DNA from: Burkholderia sp. FERM BP-3421 | GTDB lineage: Bacteria; Pseudomonadota; Gammaproteobacteria; Burkholderiales; Burkholderiaceae | Direction: 5' to 3' | Length of the DNA: 64,000 nt | NCBI RefSeq assembly: GCF_028657905.1 | Contig: NZ_CP117781.1 | Coordinates: 434,001-498,000 of the forward strand | Shown: positions 43,408 to 51,792 of the stretch, in pieces | Layout: every line of letters starts with the position of its first letter | Position numbering within the stretch: position 1 is the first letter of the stretch | The notes under the pieces: model-generated | What the model was told of the DNA's origin: nothing | What the model saw: the letters and a program-made list of their open reading frames with translations, nothing else | Databases searched by the model: none | Position numbers and translations under genes: made by a program

Positions 43408-44568
43408 TCAGGCCGCCGCGGCCGACTTGGTCGACTTCTGCAGCTTGCCCTTGCCGGCGCGCTGGATTTCCTCGAGCTTGATCTCGACGTGGCGCGAGAA
43501 CACGTACTCGGCGGGGCGCTGATTGTCGATCGGGATATCCGGCGCGAACGCGCCTTCGGTCTTGATGCCCTTACGGCTCACGGCGAACGCCTTCAGCGGA
43601 TGCGCGATGGTATCCATCACCGCCGTCGCCTCGAAGCCGCAGTGGACCATGCAGTCCGCGCACTTCTCGTAGTTGCCGACGCCGTAGTTGTCCCAGTTGG
43701 TGTCTTCCATCAGTTCCTTGAAGGTCTTCACATAACCTTCGCCGACCAGATAGCACGGCTTCTGCCAGCCGAACACGGTGCGCGCGGGGTTGCCCCACGG
43801 CGTGCACTTGTAGGTCTGGTTGCCGGCCAGGAAGTCGAGGAACAGCGACGACTGGCTGAACGACCAGCGCTTGCCGCCGTCGCCGCGCTTCAGGATCTCG
43901 CGGAACAGGTTCTTGGTCTTGTCGCGGTTCAGGAAGTGCTGCTGATCCGGCGCGCGCTCGTACGCGTAGCCCGGCGACACCGTGATGCCGTCCACGCCGA
44001 TCGGCTTGAGCGTGTCGAAGAACTTCGCGACGCGCTCGGGGATCGCGTCGTTGAACAGCGTGCAGTTGATGTTCACGCGGAAGCCGCGGCGCTTCGCTTC
44101 CCTGATCGCCGCGACCGCCTTCTCGTACACACCGTCCTGCGACACGGCGTGGTCGTGCATGTCCTTGTCGCCGTCGAGGTGGACCGACCAGACGAAGTAC
44201 GGGCTCGGCTGGTAGTCGTCCATCTTCTTTTCCATCAGCAGCGCGTTCGTGCACAGGTACACGAACTTCTTGCGCTTCATGATGCCGCGGACGATCTCCG
44301 GCATTTCCTTGTGCAGCAGCGGTTCGCCGCCCGCGATCGAGACCACCGGCGCGTTGCACTCGTCGACGGCCTGCAGGCATTCCTCGACGGACAGGCGCTG
44401 GTTCAGGATGGGATCCGGATAGTCGATCTTGCCGCAGCCGTTGCAGGCGAGATTGCAGCGGAACAGCGGTTCGAGCATCAGCGCGAGCGGGTAGCGCTTG
44501 TTGCCGGAAAGGTGCTGGCGCACGATATAGGCGCCGACGCGGACTTGTTGGAGCAGCGGAATAGACAA
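43408..44568 (-). CDS. hpnH: Hopanoid adenosylation radical-SAM enzyme HpnH
   Basis: A 386-residue radical-SAM protein that adds adenosine to diploptene, the first side-chain step in C35 hopanoid synthesis. The cluster-binding CxxxCxxC is Cys38, Cys42, Cys45 (FRCNLACNGCGKI). VVSIAGGEPLLHKEM, the family SAM region and KCADCMVHCGFEA complete the signature. The start is a TTG: a perfect GGAGGA lies 6 bases upstream and the reading begins with the family start SIPLLQQVRVGAYI. It is followed on the same strand, 12 bases upstream, by ispH, so isoprenoid supply and hopanoid tailoring are linked. Confidence 0.95.
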   Translation of the reverse strand: MSIPLLQQVRVGAYIVRQHLSGNKRYPLALMLEPLFRCNLACNGCGKIDYPDPILNQRLSVEECLQAVDECNAPVVSIAGGEPLLHKEMPEIVRGIMKRKKFVYLCTNALLMEKKMDDYQPSPYFVWSVHLDGDKDMHDHAVSQDGVYEKAVAAIREAKRRGFRVNINCTLFNDAIPERVAKFFDTLKPIGVDGITVSPGYAYERAPDQQHFLNRDKTKNLFREILKRGDGGKRWSFSQSSLFLDFLAGNQTYKCTPWGNPARTVFGWQKPCYLVGEGYVKTFKELMEDTNWDNYGVGNYEKCADCMVHCGFEATAVMDTIAHPLKAFAVSRKGIKTEGAFAPDIPIDNQRPAEYVFSRHVEIKLEEIQRAGKGKLQKSTKSAAAA

Positions 44569-44580
44569 GAGATGTCCTCC

Positions 44581-45522
44581 TTAGACTTCGCGGGCGACAG
44601 CTTGCAACAGCTTCGCCGGCAACTTGAATTCAACTTTTTCTTCCCGGCCCGCCATCGTGACGACGTCGACGGGACCCAGGGCGCGCAAGGCGCCGATCAC
44701 ATCCTCAACCATTTCCTCCGGCGCCGATGCGCCGGCCGTCAGGCCCACCGTGGTCGCGTTCGCGAACCATTCCGGGCGGATCTCGGAGCCGTCCGCGACG
44801 AGGTAGCTCGGCACGCCGCTTTCGGTGCCGATCTCGCGCAGGCGGTTCGAGTTCGAGCTGTTGGTCGCGCCGACCACGAGCAGCACCTCGACCTGCGCGC
44901 TCAGCTCGCGCACCGCCGCCTGGCGGTTTTGCGTCGCGTAGCAGATGTCGCGCGTGTCCGGGCCGACGATGTCGGTGAACTTGCGCGTCAGCGCCTCGAT
45001 GATGCCCCGCGTGTCGTCGACCGACAGCGTGGTCTGCGTCACGTACGCGACCGGCGTGTCGACCGGCAGCGTCAGCCCGTCGACCTCGGCCTCGCTCTGG
45101 ACGAGAACCACCTCGCCCGGAATCTGGCCGATCGTGCCCTCGACCTCCGGATGGCCGGCGTGGCCGATCAGGATCAGGCGGCGGCCGGCGGCCACGTACT
45201 GGCGGCCTTGCACGTGCACCTTGGTCACGAGCGGGCAGGTCGCGTCGAGCACGTCGAGGCCGCGGGCCTCGGCGTCGCGCTCGACGGTTTGGGCGACGCC
45301 GTGCGCGCTGAAGATCGCGACGGCGCCGTGCGGCACCTCGTCGAGTTCCTCGACGAACTGCGCCCCTTTATTTCTCAAGTTTTCCACGACGTGCCGGTTG
45401 TGGACAATTTCATGCCGCACATAGACCGGCGCGCCATGCTGTTGCAGCGCGCGATCGACGATCTCGATCGCGCGGACAACCCCCGCACAAAAGCCGCGGG
45501 GCTGGGCAAGGATGACTCGCAT
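44581..45522 (-). CDS. ispH: 4-hydroxy-3-methylbut-2-enyl diphosphate reductase
   Basis: A 313-residue iron-sulfur enzyme, last step of the MEP isoprenoid pathway, producing IPP and DMAPP. The three cluster Cys are Cys12 (QPRGFCAGV), Cys96 (DATCPLV) and Cys194 (RDICYATQNRQ). AIFSAHGV, the TQTTLS strand and NSSNSNRL, which holds substrate, are intact. The stop is 12 bases before the hpnH start, suggesting one transcript. The ribosome-binding site is weak but the start MRVILAQPRGFCAGV is the family start. Likely a second copy in the genome, though that cannot be checked here. Confidence 0.95.
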   Translation of the reverse strand: MRVILAQPRGFCAGVVRAIEIVDRALQQHGAPVYVRHEIVHNRHVVENLRNKGAQFVEELDEVPHGAVAIFSAHGVAQTVERDAEARGLDVLDATCPLVTKVHVQGRQYVAAGRRLILIGHAGHPEVEGTIGQIPGEVVLVQSEAEVDGLTLPVDTPVAYVTQTTLSVDDTRGIIEALTRKFTDIVGPDTRDICYATQNRQAAVRELSAQVEVLLVVGATNSSNSNRLREIGTESGVPSYLVADGSEIRPEWFANATTVGLTAGASAPEEMVEDVIGALRALGPVDVVTMAGREEKVEFKLPAKLLQAVAREV

Positions 45523-45881
45523 ATTTGGGCGAACTCCGACGACAGACGCGGGGTTCGAGAGAGCCGTGCAGGCCGGCCCGATCGCCCCAACTTAGATGTT
45601 ATGAATGCGGGAACGGAACCCGGCACCCCGAATTAATCGCGCATTTTAACCCTATCGGCCTTTGCGTGCTTTACCGTTCCTGACGATGTTGCAACCGGCA
45701 CAACCCGAGGCTCGGCGCCGGGCCGCGCGGAACCCAGTAAACTACGCGGTTTTGCAACCGTCCGCGCGGCGTCTGGGCGCGCGGACCCGAGGGCAGGCTT
45801 GATGGACGTCGATATTTACAAAACTTACAGCCGCGCGGCGACGCATGCCGCGCACCGCTCCCCGGCGGCGGGGGAACGCGC
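45523..45881. other. Divergent spacer between ispH and hpnB
   Basis: About 360 bases holding both promoters. TTGCAACCG occurs at 45689-45697 and 45752-45760, 63 bases apart (about six helical turns). No RNA or gene. Confidence 0.45.
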
Positions 45882-47069
45882 ATGACGCTCGTGATCGTGT
45901 TCCTGCTGTCGTGCCTGTCGCTCGTGATCTGGCTCGTATTGTTGTTCGCGCGCGGCGGTTTCTGGCGCGCGCGTCCGGCGCGCCGCCTGCCGCCCGAGGC
46001 GCGCGGCGCGGCGGCCCGGGACGGCTGGCCGGCCGTGGCGGCCGTGGTGCCGGCCCGCAACGAGGCCGACGTGATCGCGGCGGCGGTCACCTCGCTGCTC
46101 GAACAGGATTATCCGGGGGCGTTCCACCTGATCGTCGTCGATGACCACAGCACCGACGGCACGGCCGACGCCGCGCGCGCGGCGGCGCTCGCCATCGGCC
46201 GCGCGGAGCGCCTGACGGTGCTGGGCGCGCAGCCGCTGCCGGCCGGCTGGTCGGGCAAGGTGTGGGCGCAGTCGCAGGGCATCGCGGCCGTGCGCACGCT
46301 CGGGCTGCCGGCCGACTACCTGCTGCTGACCGACGCCGACATCGGCCATCCGCCCGACGCCGTGGCCCAGCTCGTGACGCGCGCGCAGGCCGAGCAGCGC
46401 GATCTGGTGTCGCTGATGGTGCGGCTGCGCTGCGATTCGTTCTGGGAGAAGGCGCTGATTCCGGCGTTCGTGTTCTTCTTCGCGAAGCTGTATCCGTTCT
46501 CGTGGATCAACGATCCGCGCAATCGCACCGCCGGCGCGGCGGGCGGCTGCATGCTGGTGCGCCGCGCGGCGCTGGAGGAGGCGGGCGGGATCGAGTCGAT
46601 CCGCGGCGCGCTGATCGACGATTGCAGCCTGGCCGCGCAGATCAAGCATCGCGGCGAGGGCCGGCATCCGATCCGGCTCGATCTCGCGGATCGCAGCGTG
46701 TCGCTGCGCCCGTACGACAGCTGGCGCGACATCTGGAACATGATCGCGCGCACCGCGTTCACGCAGCTGCGCTATTCGCCGCTGATGCTCGTGGGGACGC
46801 TGTTCGGGATGGCCGTCATCTACCTGCTGCCGCCGGTTGCCGCGCTCGCCTACGGCGCGCGCGCCTGGCCGGCGTGGCTCGCGTGGGCTTCGATGTGCAC
46901 CGCGTATGCGCCGATGCTCGGCTATTACCGCCGTTCGCCGCTGTGGGCGCCGGCGCTGCCGCTCGTCGCGCTGTTCTATGTGGGCGCGACCTTCGCGTCC
47001 GCCGTGCGCTACTGGCGCGGCAAGGGCGGCCAGTGGAAGGCGCGCGTGCAGGCGCCGGTGGAGCGCTGA
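45882..47069 (+). CDS. hpnB: Hopene-associated glycosyltransferase HpnB
   Basis: A 395-residue GT2-family enzyme anchored by an N-terminal helix (residues 3-23) and about three C-terminal helices. The catalytic domain shows AAVVPARNEADVI, VVDDHSTDGT (nucleotide binding) and LLTDADIGHPP (Asp-x-Asp metal site), then RTAGAAGGCMLVRR and IDDCSLAAQI. It matches the HpnB group of hopanoid clusters; its exact acceptor is not settled. A G-rich ribosome-binding site precedes the ATG. Divergent from ispH-hpnH. Confidence 0.92.
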   Translation: MTLVIVFLLSCLSLVIWLVLLFARGGFWRARPARRLPPEARGAAARDGWPAVAAVVPARNEADVIAAAVTSLLEQDYPGAFHLIVVDDHSTDGTADAARAAALAIGRAERLTVLGAQPLPAGWSGKVWAQSQGIAAVRTLGLPADYLLLTDADIGHPPDAVAQLVTRAQAEQRDLVSLMVRLRCDSFWEKALIPAFVFFFAKLYPFSWINDPRNRTAGAAGGCMLVRRAALEEAGGIESIRGALIDDCSLAAQIKHRGEGRHPIRLDLADRSVSLRPYDSWRDIWNMIARTAFTQLRYSPLMLVGTLFGMAVIYLLPPVAALAYGARAWPAWLAWASMCTAYAPMLGYYRRSPLWAPALPLVALFYVGATFASAVRYWRGKGGQWKARVQAPVER

Positions 47070-47074
47070 ACGCG

Positions 47075-47095
47075 CGGGGCGGCAGGGCCGCCCCG
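47075..47095. terminator. Hairpin between convergent hpnB and repeat-protein genes
   Basis: CGGGGCGGC (47075-47083) pairs with GCCGCCCCG (47087-47095) around AGG. It could stop both transcripts; no T-run. Confidence 0.5.
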
Positions 47096-47103
47096 CCGTC
47101 CGC

Positions 47104-48867
47104 TCACTTCTGCGTGAGCAGCATGTAGAGCTGGATCACCACATCAGGCGAGAACGTGAACGGCACCCAGCCGTAGCCCGTGTGCCGCGCGATCAGCAGG
47201 CGGTCGCCGTTCGACTGCTTCTGCACCGCCATCATCGGATTCTTCGTCGACACGAAACGCCAGCCGGACGGCACGCCCGCCGGCTGTTCGACGCTCATCG
47301 ACGCACGCGCGTGCGACAACTCCTCGATCAACTGGCTCAACTGCGCCGGGTGCAGCGATACGGCATGGTGGTGGATCGTTAAAGTGAGCTCATCCTGGGT
47401 GGGGCGATTGACCCGCAGCGTCGGGCGCTCGTCCGTCTCGGCCGGTTGCTCGGCGTGGGATCGGGCGAGCGTCGGCGCGGCGTCGCGGTCGGCGGCGGCC
47501 TGCGCGGCGAGCGTTTCGGCGGCCGACTTGTCGGCGGCGGCTTGCGTGCGCGCCGTTTCGGCGAGGTCGCGATCGGCCGCGGCCTGGGCCGCGGCGGCCT
47601 CGGCCGAGGCGCGGTCGGCGGCGGCTTGCGCCGCGAGCATTTCCGCCGCCGCGCGATCTGCGGCGGCTTGCGCGGCCAGCAGTTCGGCGCCGGTGTGTTG
47701 AGAGGCGTCGGCGGCGGCGCGGGCGTCGGCGTTTTGCGCGGCCAGCGCTTCGGCCACCGCGTGTTCGTTCGCGCGTTGGGCGGCTTCGGCGGCGGCGCGA
47801 TCGTCGGCGGCCTGCGCGGCGAGCGCCTCGGTTGCGGCACGTTCGTCGGCGAGTTGCGCGGTGGCGGCTTCGGCGGCGGCGCGATCGTTGGCGGCCTGCG
47901 CGGCGAGCGCCTCGGCCGCCGCGCGTTCGTCGGCGAGTTGCGCGGTGGCGGCTTCGGCGGCGGCGCGATCGTCGGCGGCCTGCGCGGCGAGCGCCTCGGT
48001 TGCGGCACGTTCGTCGGCGAGTTGCGCGGTGGCGGCGTCGGCGGCGGCGCGATCGTTGGCGGCCCGCGCGGCGAGCGCTTCGGTTGCGGCACGTTCGTCG
48101 GCGAGTTGCGCGGTGGCGGCGTCGGCGGCGGCGCGATCGTTGGCGGCCTGTGCGGCGAGCGCCTCGGCTGCCGCGCGTTCGTCGGCGAGTTGCGCGGTGG
48201 CGGCTTCGGCGGCGGCGCGGTCGTTGGCGGCCTGCGCGGCGAGCGCCTCGGCTGCCGCTCGCGCGTCGGCGAGCTGCGCGGCGGCGGCTTCGGCCGTGGT
48301 GCGAGCGTCGGCAGCTTGGGTGGTCAGCGCTTCGGCGGCGGCACGATCGTTGGCGGCCCGCGCGGCGAGCGCCTCGGTTGCCGCGCGTTCTTCGGCGAGC
48401 CGCGCGGAGGCGGCGTCGGCGGCGGCGCGATCGTTGGCGGCCTGCGCGGCGAGCGCCTCGGCTGCCGCGCGTTCTTCGGCGAGCCGCGCGGAGGCGGCGT
48501 CGGCGGCGGCGCGATCGTTGGCGGCCCGCGCGGCGAGCGCCTCGGCTGCCGCGCGTTCTTCGGCGAGCCGCGCGGTGGCGGCTTCGGCCGCCGCGCGCTC
48601 CTCGGCGGCCTGCGCCGCCAGCACCTCGGCGTGCGAGCGATCGGTGACGGCCCGCGCCGCGGCCGCTTCGGCAGCGGCCTGCACCGCCTCGGCCTGCTCG
48701 GCGAGCGCTTGGGCCGCAGCCTTGTCGGCGCTCGCCAGTTCATGAGCGGCCTGGGTCGAGACGGCGGCGTCGTTGGCCGCCCGCGCGGCGCGCGCGACGT
48801 TGCGCGCGGTATGGATGAGCTGATCGATGCCGCCATCGAGCGCATCGATCTGTTCGTTCAGGTTCAT
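47104..48867 (-). CDS. Giant alanine-rich coiled-coil repeat protein
   Basis: A 587-residue protein. After a helical start (MNLNEQIDALDGGIDQLI) residues about 60-470 are an almost uninterrupted alanine-rich helix built from a 28-residue unit of the type LADERAAAEALAAQAANDRAAAEAATAQ. The C-terminal 110 residues are a compact domain with LTLTIHHHAVSLHPAQLSQLIEEL and GYGWVPFTFSPDVVIQLYMLL. Function unknown; such rods act as spacers, filaments or binding arms. It splits the hopanoid genes hpnB and hpnA although on the opposite strand to hpnB. No signal peptide. Confidence 0.85.
   Translation of the reverse strand: MNLNEQIDALDGGIDQLIHTARNVARAARAANDAAVSTQAAHELASADKAAAQALAEQAEAVQAAAEAAAARAVTDRSHAEVLAAQAAEERAAAEAATARLAEERAAAEALAARAANDRAAADAASARLAEERAAAEALAAQAANDRAAADAASARLAEERAATEALAARAANDRAAAEALTTQAADARTTAEAAAAQLADARAAAEALAAQAANDRAAAEAATAQLADERAAAEALAAQAANDRAAADAATAQLADERAATEALAARAANDRAAADAATAQLADERAATEALAAQAADDRAAAEAATAQLADERAAAEALAAQAANDRAAAEAATAQLADERAATEALAAQAADDRAAAEAAQRANEHAVAEALAAQNADARAAADASQHTGAELLAAQAAADRAAAEMLAAQAAADRASAEAAAAQAAADRDLAETARTQAAADKSAAETLAAQAAADRDAAPTLARSHAEQPAETDERPTLRVNRPTQDELTLTIHHHAVSLHPAQLSQLIEELSHARASMSVEQPAGVPSGWRFVSTKNPMMAVQKQSNGDRLLIARHTGYGWVPFTFSPDVVIQLYMLLTQK
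47760..48600 (-). repeat. 84-bp in-frame tandem repeats
   Basis: About ten near-identical 84-base units (28 codons) make up the middle of the alanine-rich gene. The first and last copies are more divergent. Recombination could change copy number. Confidence 0.9.
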
Positions 48868-48971
48868 GCGGTATTTCTCTACGTAAGACCGGGGATTTTA
48901 CCCGTTGCGTCCCGGCGGGCAGACGATTGCGTGTAACAAAATGCGCATCGCGCGAGCCGCCCGGGCAGGCG

Positions 48972-49982
48972 TCACGCGTTCAGGTAGCCCGCTTCGCGGA
49001 ACCACGCGAGCGCATCCTCGAGACCCTGCCGGTACGGCCGCGCGCGGTAGCCCAGCTCGCGTTCCGCCTTCGCCGATGTGAAGTACATCTTGTTCTTCGA
49101 CATCCTCAGACCATCGATCGTGACGAACGGTTCGCGCTTCGTCACCTTCGCGACCAGTTCCGCGCCCGCCGCGAGCGGATACAGCGGCCAGCGCGGCAGC
49201 GCGATCGTCGGCGGCTTGCGGCCGGTGAGCTGCGCGATGTCCGCGAGCATCGTCTGCAGCGGCAGGTTCTCGCCGCCGAGGATGTAGCGCTCGCCGATCC
49301 GGCCGCGCTCGAGCGCGAGAAAATGACCGTGCGCGACGTCGTCGACGTGCACGAGGTTCAGCCCGGTATCGACGAACGCGGGAATCTTGCCGAGCGCGGC
49401 CTCGACGATGATGCGGCCGGTCGGCGTCGGCTTCACGTCGCGCGGGCCGATCGGCGTCGACGGGTTGACGATCACGGCGGGCAGCCCGTCTTCCGTGATC
49501 ATCTTCTCGACCGCGCGTTCGGCAAGCACCTTGCTGCGCTTGTAGACGCCGATCGCCTGGTCGGCCGCGAGCGGCGCGGTCTCATCCGAGGCGTGCCCGG
49601 ACGGGGTGACCTTCAGCGTCGCGACGCTGCTCGTGTAGACGATCCGCTCGACCCCTTCCGCGCGCGCCGCGCGCATCGTCGCGAGCGCGCCCTCCAGGTT
49701 CGCGCGTTCGATCTCGCCCGGATCGGGCGCCCACAGCCGGTAGTCGGCGGCGACGTGCAGCAGGTAGCGCACGCCGCGCAGCGCGCGGCGCATCGACGTC
49801 TCGTCGCGCATGTCGCCCGTGACGATCTCGGCGTCGAGGTCCGCGAGGTTGGTGCGCGGGCTCGTCGCGCGCACCAGCACGCGCACCGCGTAGCCCTTCT
49901 CGCGCGCGATGCGCGCGACGGCGGAGCCCACGAAACCGGATGCGCCGGTGACCAGAACGAGATCGCGTGGTGTATCAGTCAT
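48972..49982 (-). CDS. hpnA: Hopanoid-associated sugar epimerase/reductase HpnA
   Basis: A 336-residue extended short-chain dehydrogenase. The NAD(P) site is LVTGASGFVGSAVAR, the catalytic pair is in GVYKRSKVLAE (Tyr-x3-Lys), and IVYTSSVATL gives the Ser. LNLVHVDDVAHGHFLALE and NPSTPIGPRDVKPTPTG are typical of HpnA, found in hopanoid gene clusters with proposed action on the ribose-derived side chain. The ATG at 49982 with GAGGA 6 bases upstream is preferred to a longer start at 49994. It is separate from the hpnB gene. Confidence 0.93.
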   Translation of the reverse strand: MTDTPRDLVLVTGASGFVGSAVARIAREKGYAVRVLVRATSPRTNLADLDAEIVTGDMRDETSMRRALRGVRYLLHVAADYRLWAPDPGEIERANLEGALATMRAARAEGVERIVYTSSVATLKVTPSGHASDETAPLAADQAIGVYKRSKVLAERAVEKMITEDGLPAVIVNPSTPIGPRDVKPTPTGRIIVEAALGKIPAFVDTGLNLVHVDDVAHGHFLALERGRIGERYILGGENLPLQTMLADIAQLTGRKPPTIALPRWPLYPLAAGAELVAKVTKREPFVTIDGLRMSKNKMYFTSAKAERELGYRARPYRQGLEDALAWFREAGYLNA

Positions 49983-50142
49983 GCCTGTCCTCATGGCGGC
50001 GCGGCCCGGGGCCGCGCCGCGGTTGCGTGTCGGACGGGATTGTACGTGCTTGTGCGGGTTTGCCCCGGGGCGCCGTGCCTACGGGATGCACGCGGCGCGA
50101 CTACAATGCCGGGCTTGGATGATATCGGTACAGGGGAAGACG

Positions 50143-50439
50143 ATGGGCAGCAACGATCTGGACGAACGGATCGAGACATATTACGTACGGGTGCGCGGCA
50201 TCGTGCAGGGCGTCGGATTCCGTCACGCCACGGTGCGTGAGGCGCATGCGCTGAAGTTGCGCGGCTGGGTGTCGAACCTCGAGGACGGTTCGGTCGAGGC
50301 GATGATCCAGGGCCCCGCGCCGCAGATCGATCGCATGCTCGCCTGGCTGCGGCACGGGCCGCCCGCCGCGCGCGTGACCGAGGTCAGCTTCGAGGAACGG
50401 CCCACCGACCGGCGCTTCGAACGCTTCCAGCAGCAGTGA
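50143..50439 (+). CDS. Acylphosphatase
   Basis: A 98-residue enzyme that hydrolyses acyl phosphates. The complete signature is RVRGIVQGVGFRHAT (Arg27) and GWVSNLEDGSVEAMIQG (Asn45). The ATG at 50143 gives the standard family length; GGGGAAG lies a few bases upstream. The stop overlaps the next gene by GTGA. A possible -10 TACAAT lies at 50102-50107. Confidence 0.93.
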   Translation: MGSNDLDERIETYYVRVRGIVQGVGFRHATVREAHALKLRGWVSNLEDGSVEAMIQGPAPQIDRMLAWLRHGPPAARVTEVSFEERPTDRRFERFQQQ

Positions 50440-51347
50440 GCGCCGTTCTGCCGGAATCGTCGGGCGCCATGCGCGGCGTCGCGCTGTCGGTGGCCGCATC
50501 CGCGCTGTTCGCGCTGCTGTCGGGCTATGCGCAGCTGCTCGCGCCGCTGACGGGCCTCGACATCTTCGCGTGGCGCGTCATCTGGACCGTGCCCGGCGCG
50601 CTCGCGCTCGTCGCGCTGCGTGGCAATGGGCCCGCGCTCGGCGCGCTGGCGGCGCGCCTGCGCACCGAGCCGCACACCGCGCTGATGCTGGTCGCGGGCG
50701 CGGCGCTCCTGGGCGTGCAGCTCTGGCTCTTCTTGTGGGCGCCGCTGCACGGCCGGATGCTCGACGTCTCGCTCGGCTACTTCCTGTTGCCGCTGACCAT
50801 GGTGCTGGTCGGGCGGTTCCATTACCACGAGCGGCTCGCCGGCCTGCAGTGGCTCGCGGTCGCGTGCGCGGCGGCGGGCGTCGCGCACGAGCTGTGGACG
50901 ACGCGCGCGTTCGCATGGCCGACCCTGGTGGTCGCGCTCGGCTATCCGCCGTACTTCATGTTGCGCCGGCGCATCCAGGCCGATTCGCTCGCGCTGTTCG
51001 CGGGCGAGATGCTCCTGCTGTTGCCGATCGCGGTGGCGACGCTCGCCGCGAGCCCGACGCACGTTGCCGCGCATCCGGCGCTGTGGCTGCTGTTGCCCGG
51101 GCTCGGCGCGCTCAGCACGATCGCGCTCGCGAGCTACCTGAAGGCGAGCCGCCTGCTGCCGATGACGCTGTTCGGCATCCTCGGTTATGTCGAGCCGATC
51201 CTGCTGGTCGTGGTCGCGGTGCTGTTCCTCGGCGAGCCGCTCACGTCCGCGCGGCTCGCGACCTATGGGCCGATCTGGCTCGCGGTCGCGCTGACCGCGT
51301 GGCACGGCGCGGCGCATCTGCGGCGGCGCGGTCGCGTCGCGCGCTGA
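50436..51347 (+). CDS. rarD: RarD-type EamA transporter
   Basis: A 303-residue inner-membrane protein with ten hydrophobic segments in two EamA halves. FAWRVIWTVPGALALV, SLGYFLLPLTMVLVGR and SYLKASRLLPMTLFGILGYVEP, LLVVVAVLFLGE are typical of RarD. Transport substrate unknown (homologues linked to chloramphenicol sensitivity). It starts at a GTG overlapping the acylphosphatase stop, so expression is coupled. Confidence 0.9.
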   Translation: MSAVLPESSGAMRGVALSVAASALFALLSGYAQLLAPLTGLDIFAWRVIWTVPGALALVALRGNGPALGALAARLRTEPHTALMLVAGAALLGVQLWLFLWAPLHGRMLDVSLGYFLLPLTMVLVGRFHYHERLAGLQWLAVACAAAGVAHELWTTRAFAWPTLVVALGYPPYFMLRRRIQADSLALFAGEMLLLLPIAVATLAASPTHVAAHPALWLLLPGLGALSTIALASYLKASRLLPMTLFGILGYVEPILLVVVAVLFLGEPLTSARLATYGPIWLAVALTAWHGAAHLRRRGRVAR

Positions 51348-51455
51348 CGATGCGTCGACAGGCGGCCGGGCGTCGGGGCAAACCCGGACGCCGGGGCGGG
51401 GCAGACACAAGGAGAACGATGCGCCCGTGCGGGCGGCGCGTGACGACGGACGCCG

Positions 51456-51662
51456 TCAGTGAGGTGAGCTGATACGGGAGCGGATCGTGAGTGCGGCGTC
51501 GTCGAAACGTTGCGCGTCCGCGTCGTCCGGATCGGGCTCCGAGGGCTCGGCCAGCACCGCGTCGGCTTCGGCCGATGCGGCGGCGGCGCGTAGCGCGGTG
51601 CACCGCTGCGCATGCCGGATGTCCGACAGAATGCGCAGCAGCCGCGTGGTTCTGTTTTTCAT
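51456..51662 (-). CDS. Small hypothetical protein
   Basis: A possible 68-residue protein: MKNRTTRLLRILSDIRHAQR, then an Ala/Glu/Asp-rich acidic stretch and RFDDAALTIRSRI. The ATG at 51662 has GGGGAA upstream. No family recognised. It lies between two larger genes and could be real or a chance frame. Confidence 0.4.
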   Translation of the reverse strand: MKNRTTRLLRILSDIRHAQRCTALRAAAASAEADAVLAEPSEPDPDDADAQRFDDAALTIRSRISSPH

Positions 51663-51792
51663 CGTGGTTCCCCTCGTCGTGGTGCGTCGTGGTCCGATGG
51701 ACTCTATGCATCCAGTGTAGGACGGGTGCGCACATTTGGCAGCGGAATGGCGCGCGACGAGGGAATTCACTGAACAGGGAAATTACTGAGCG

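Noticed and set aside
47446..48936. Long plus-strand open frame across the alanine-rich gene
   Set aside because: It is the antisense shadow of the 84-base repeats; its product is low-complexity Gly/Arg/Ala.
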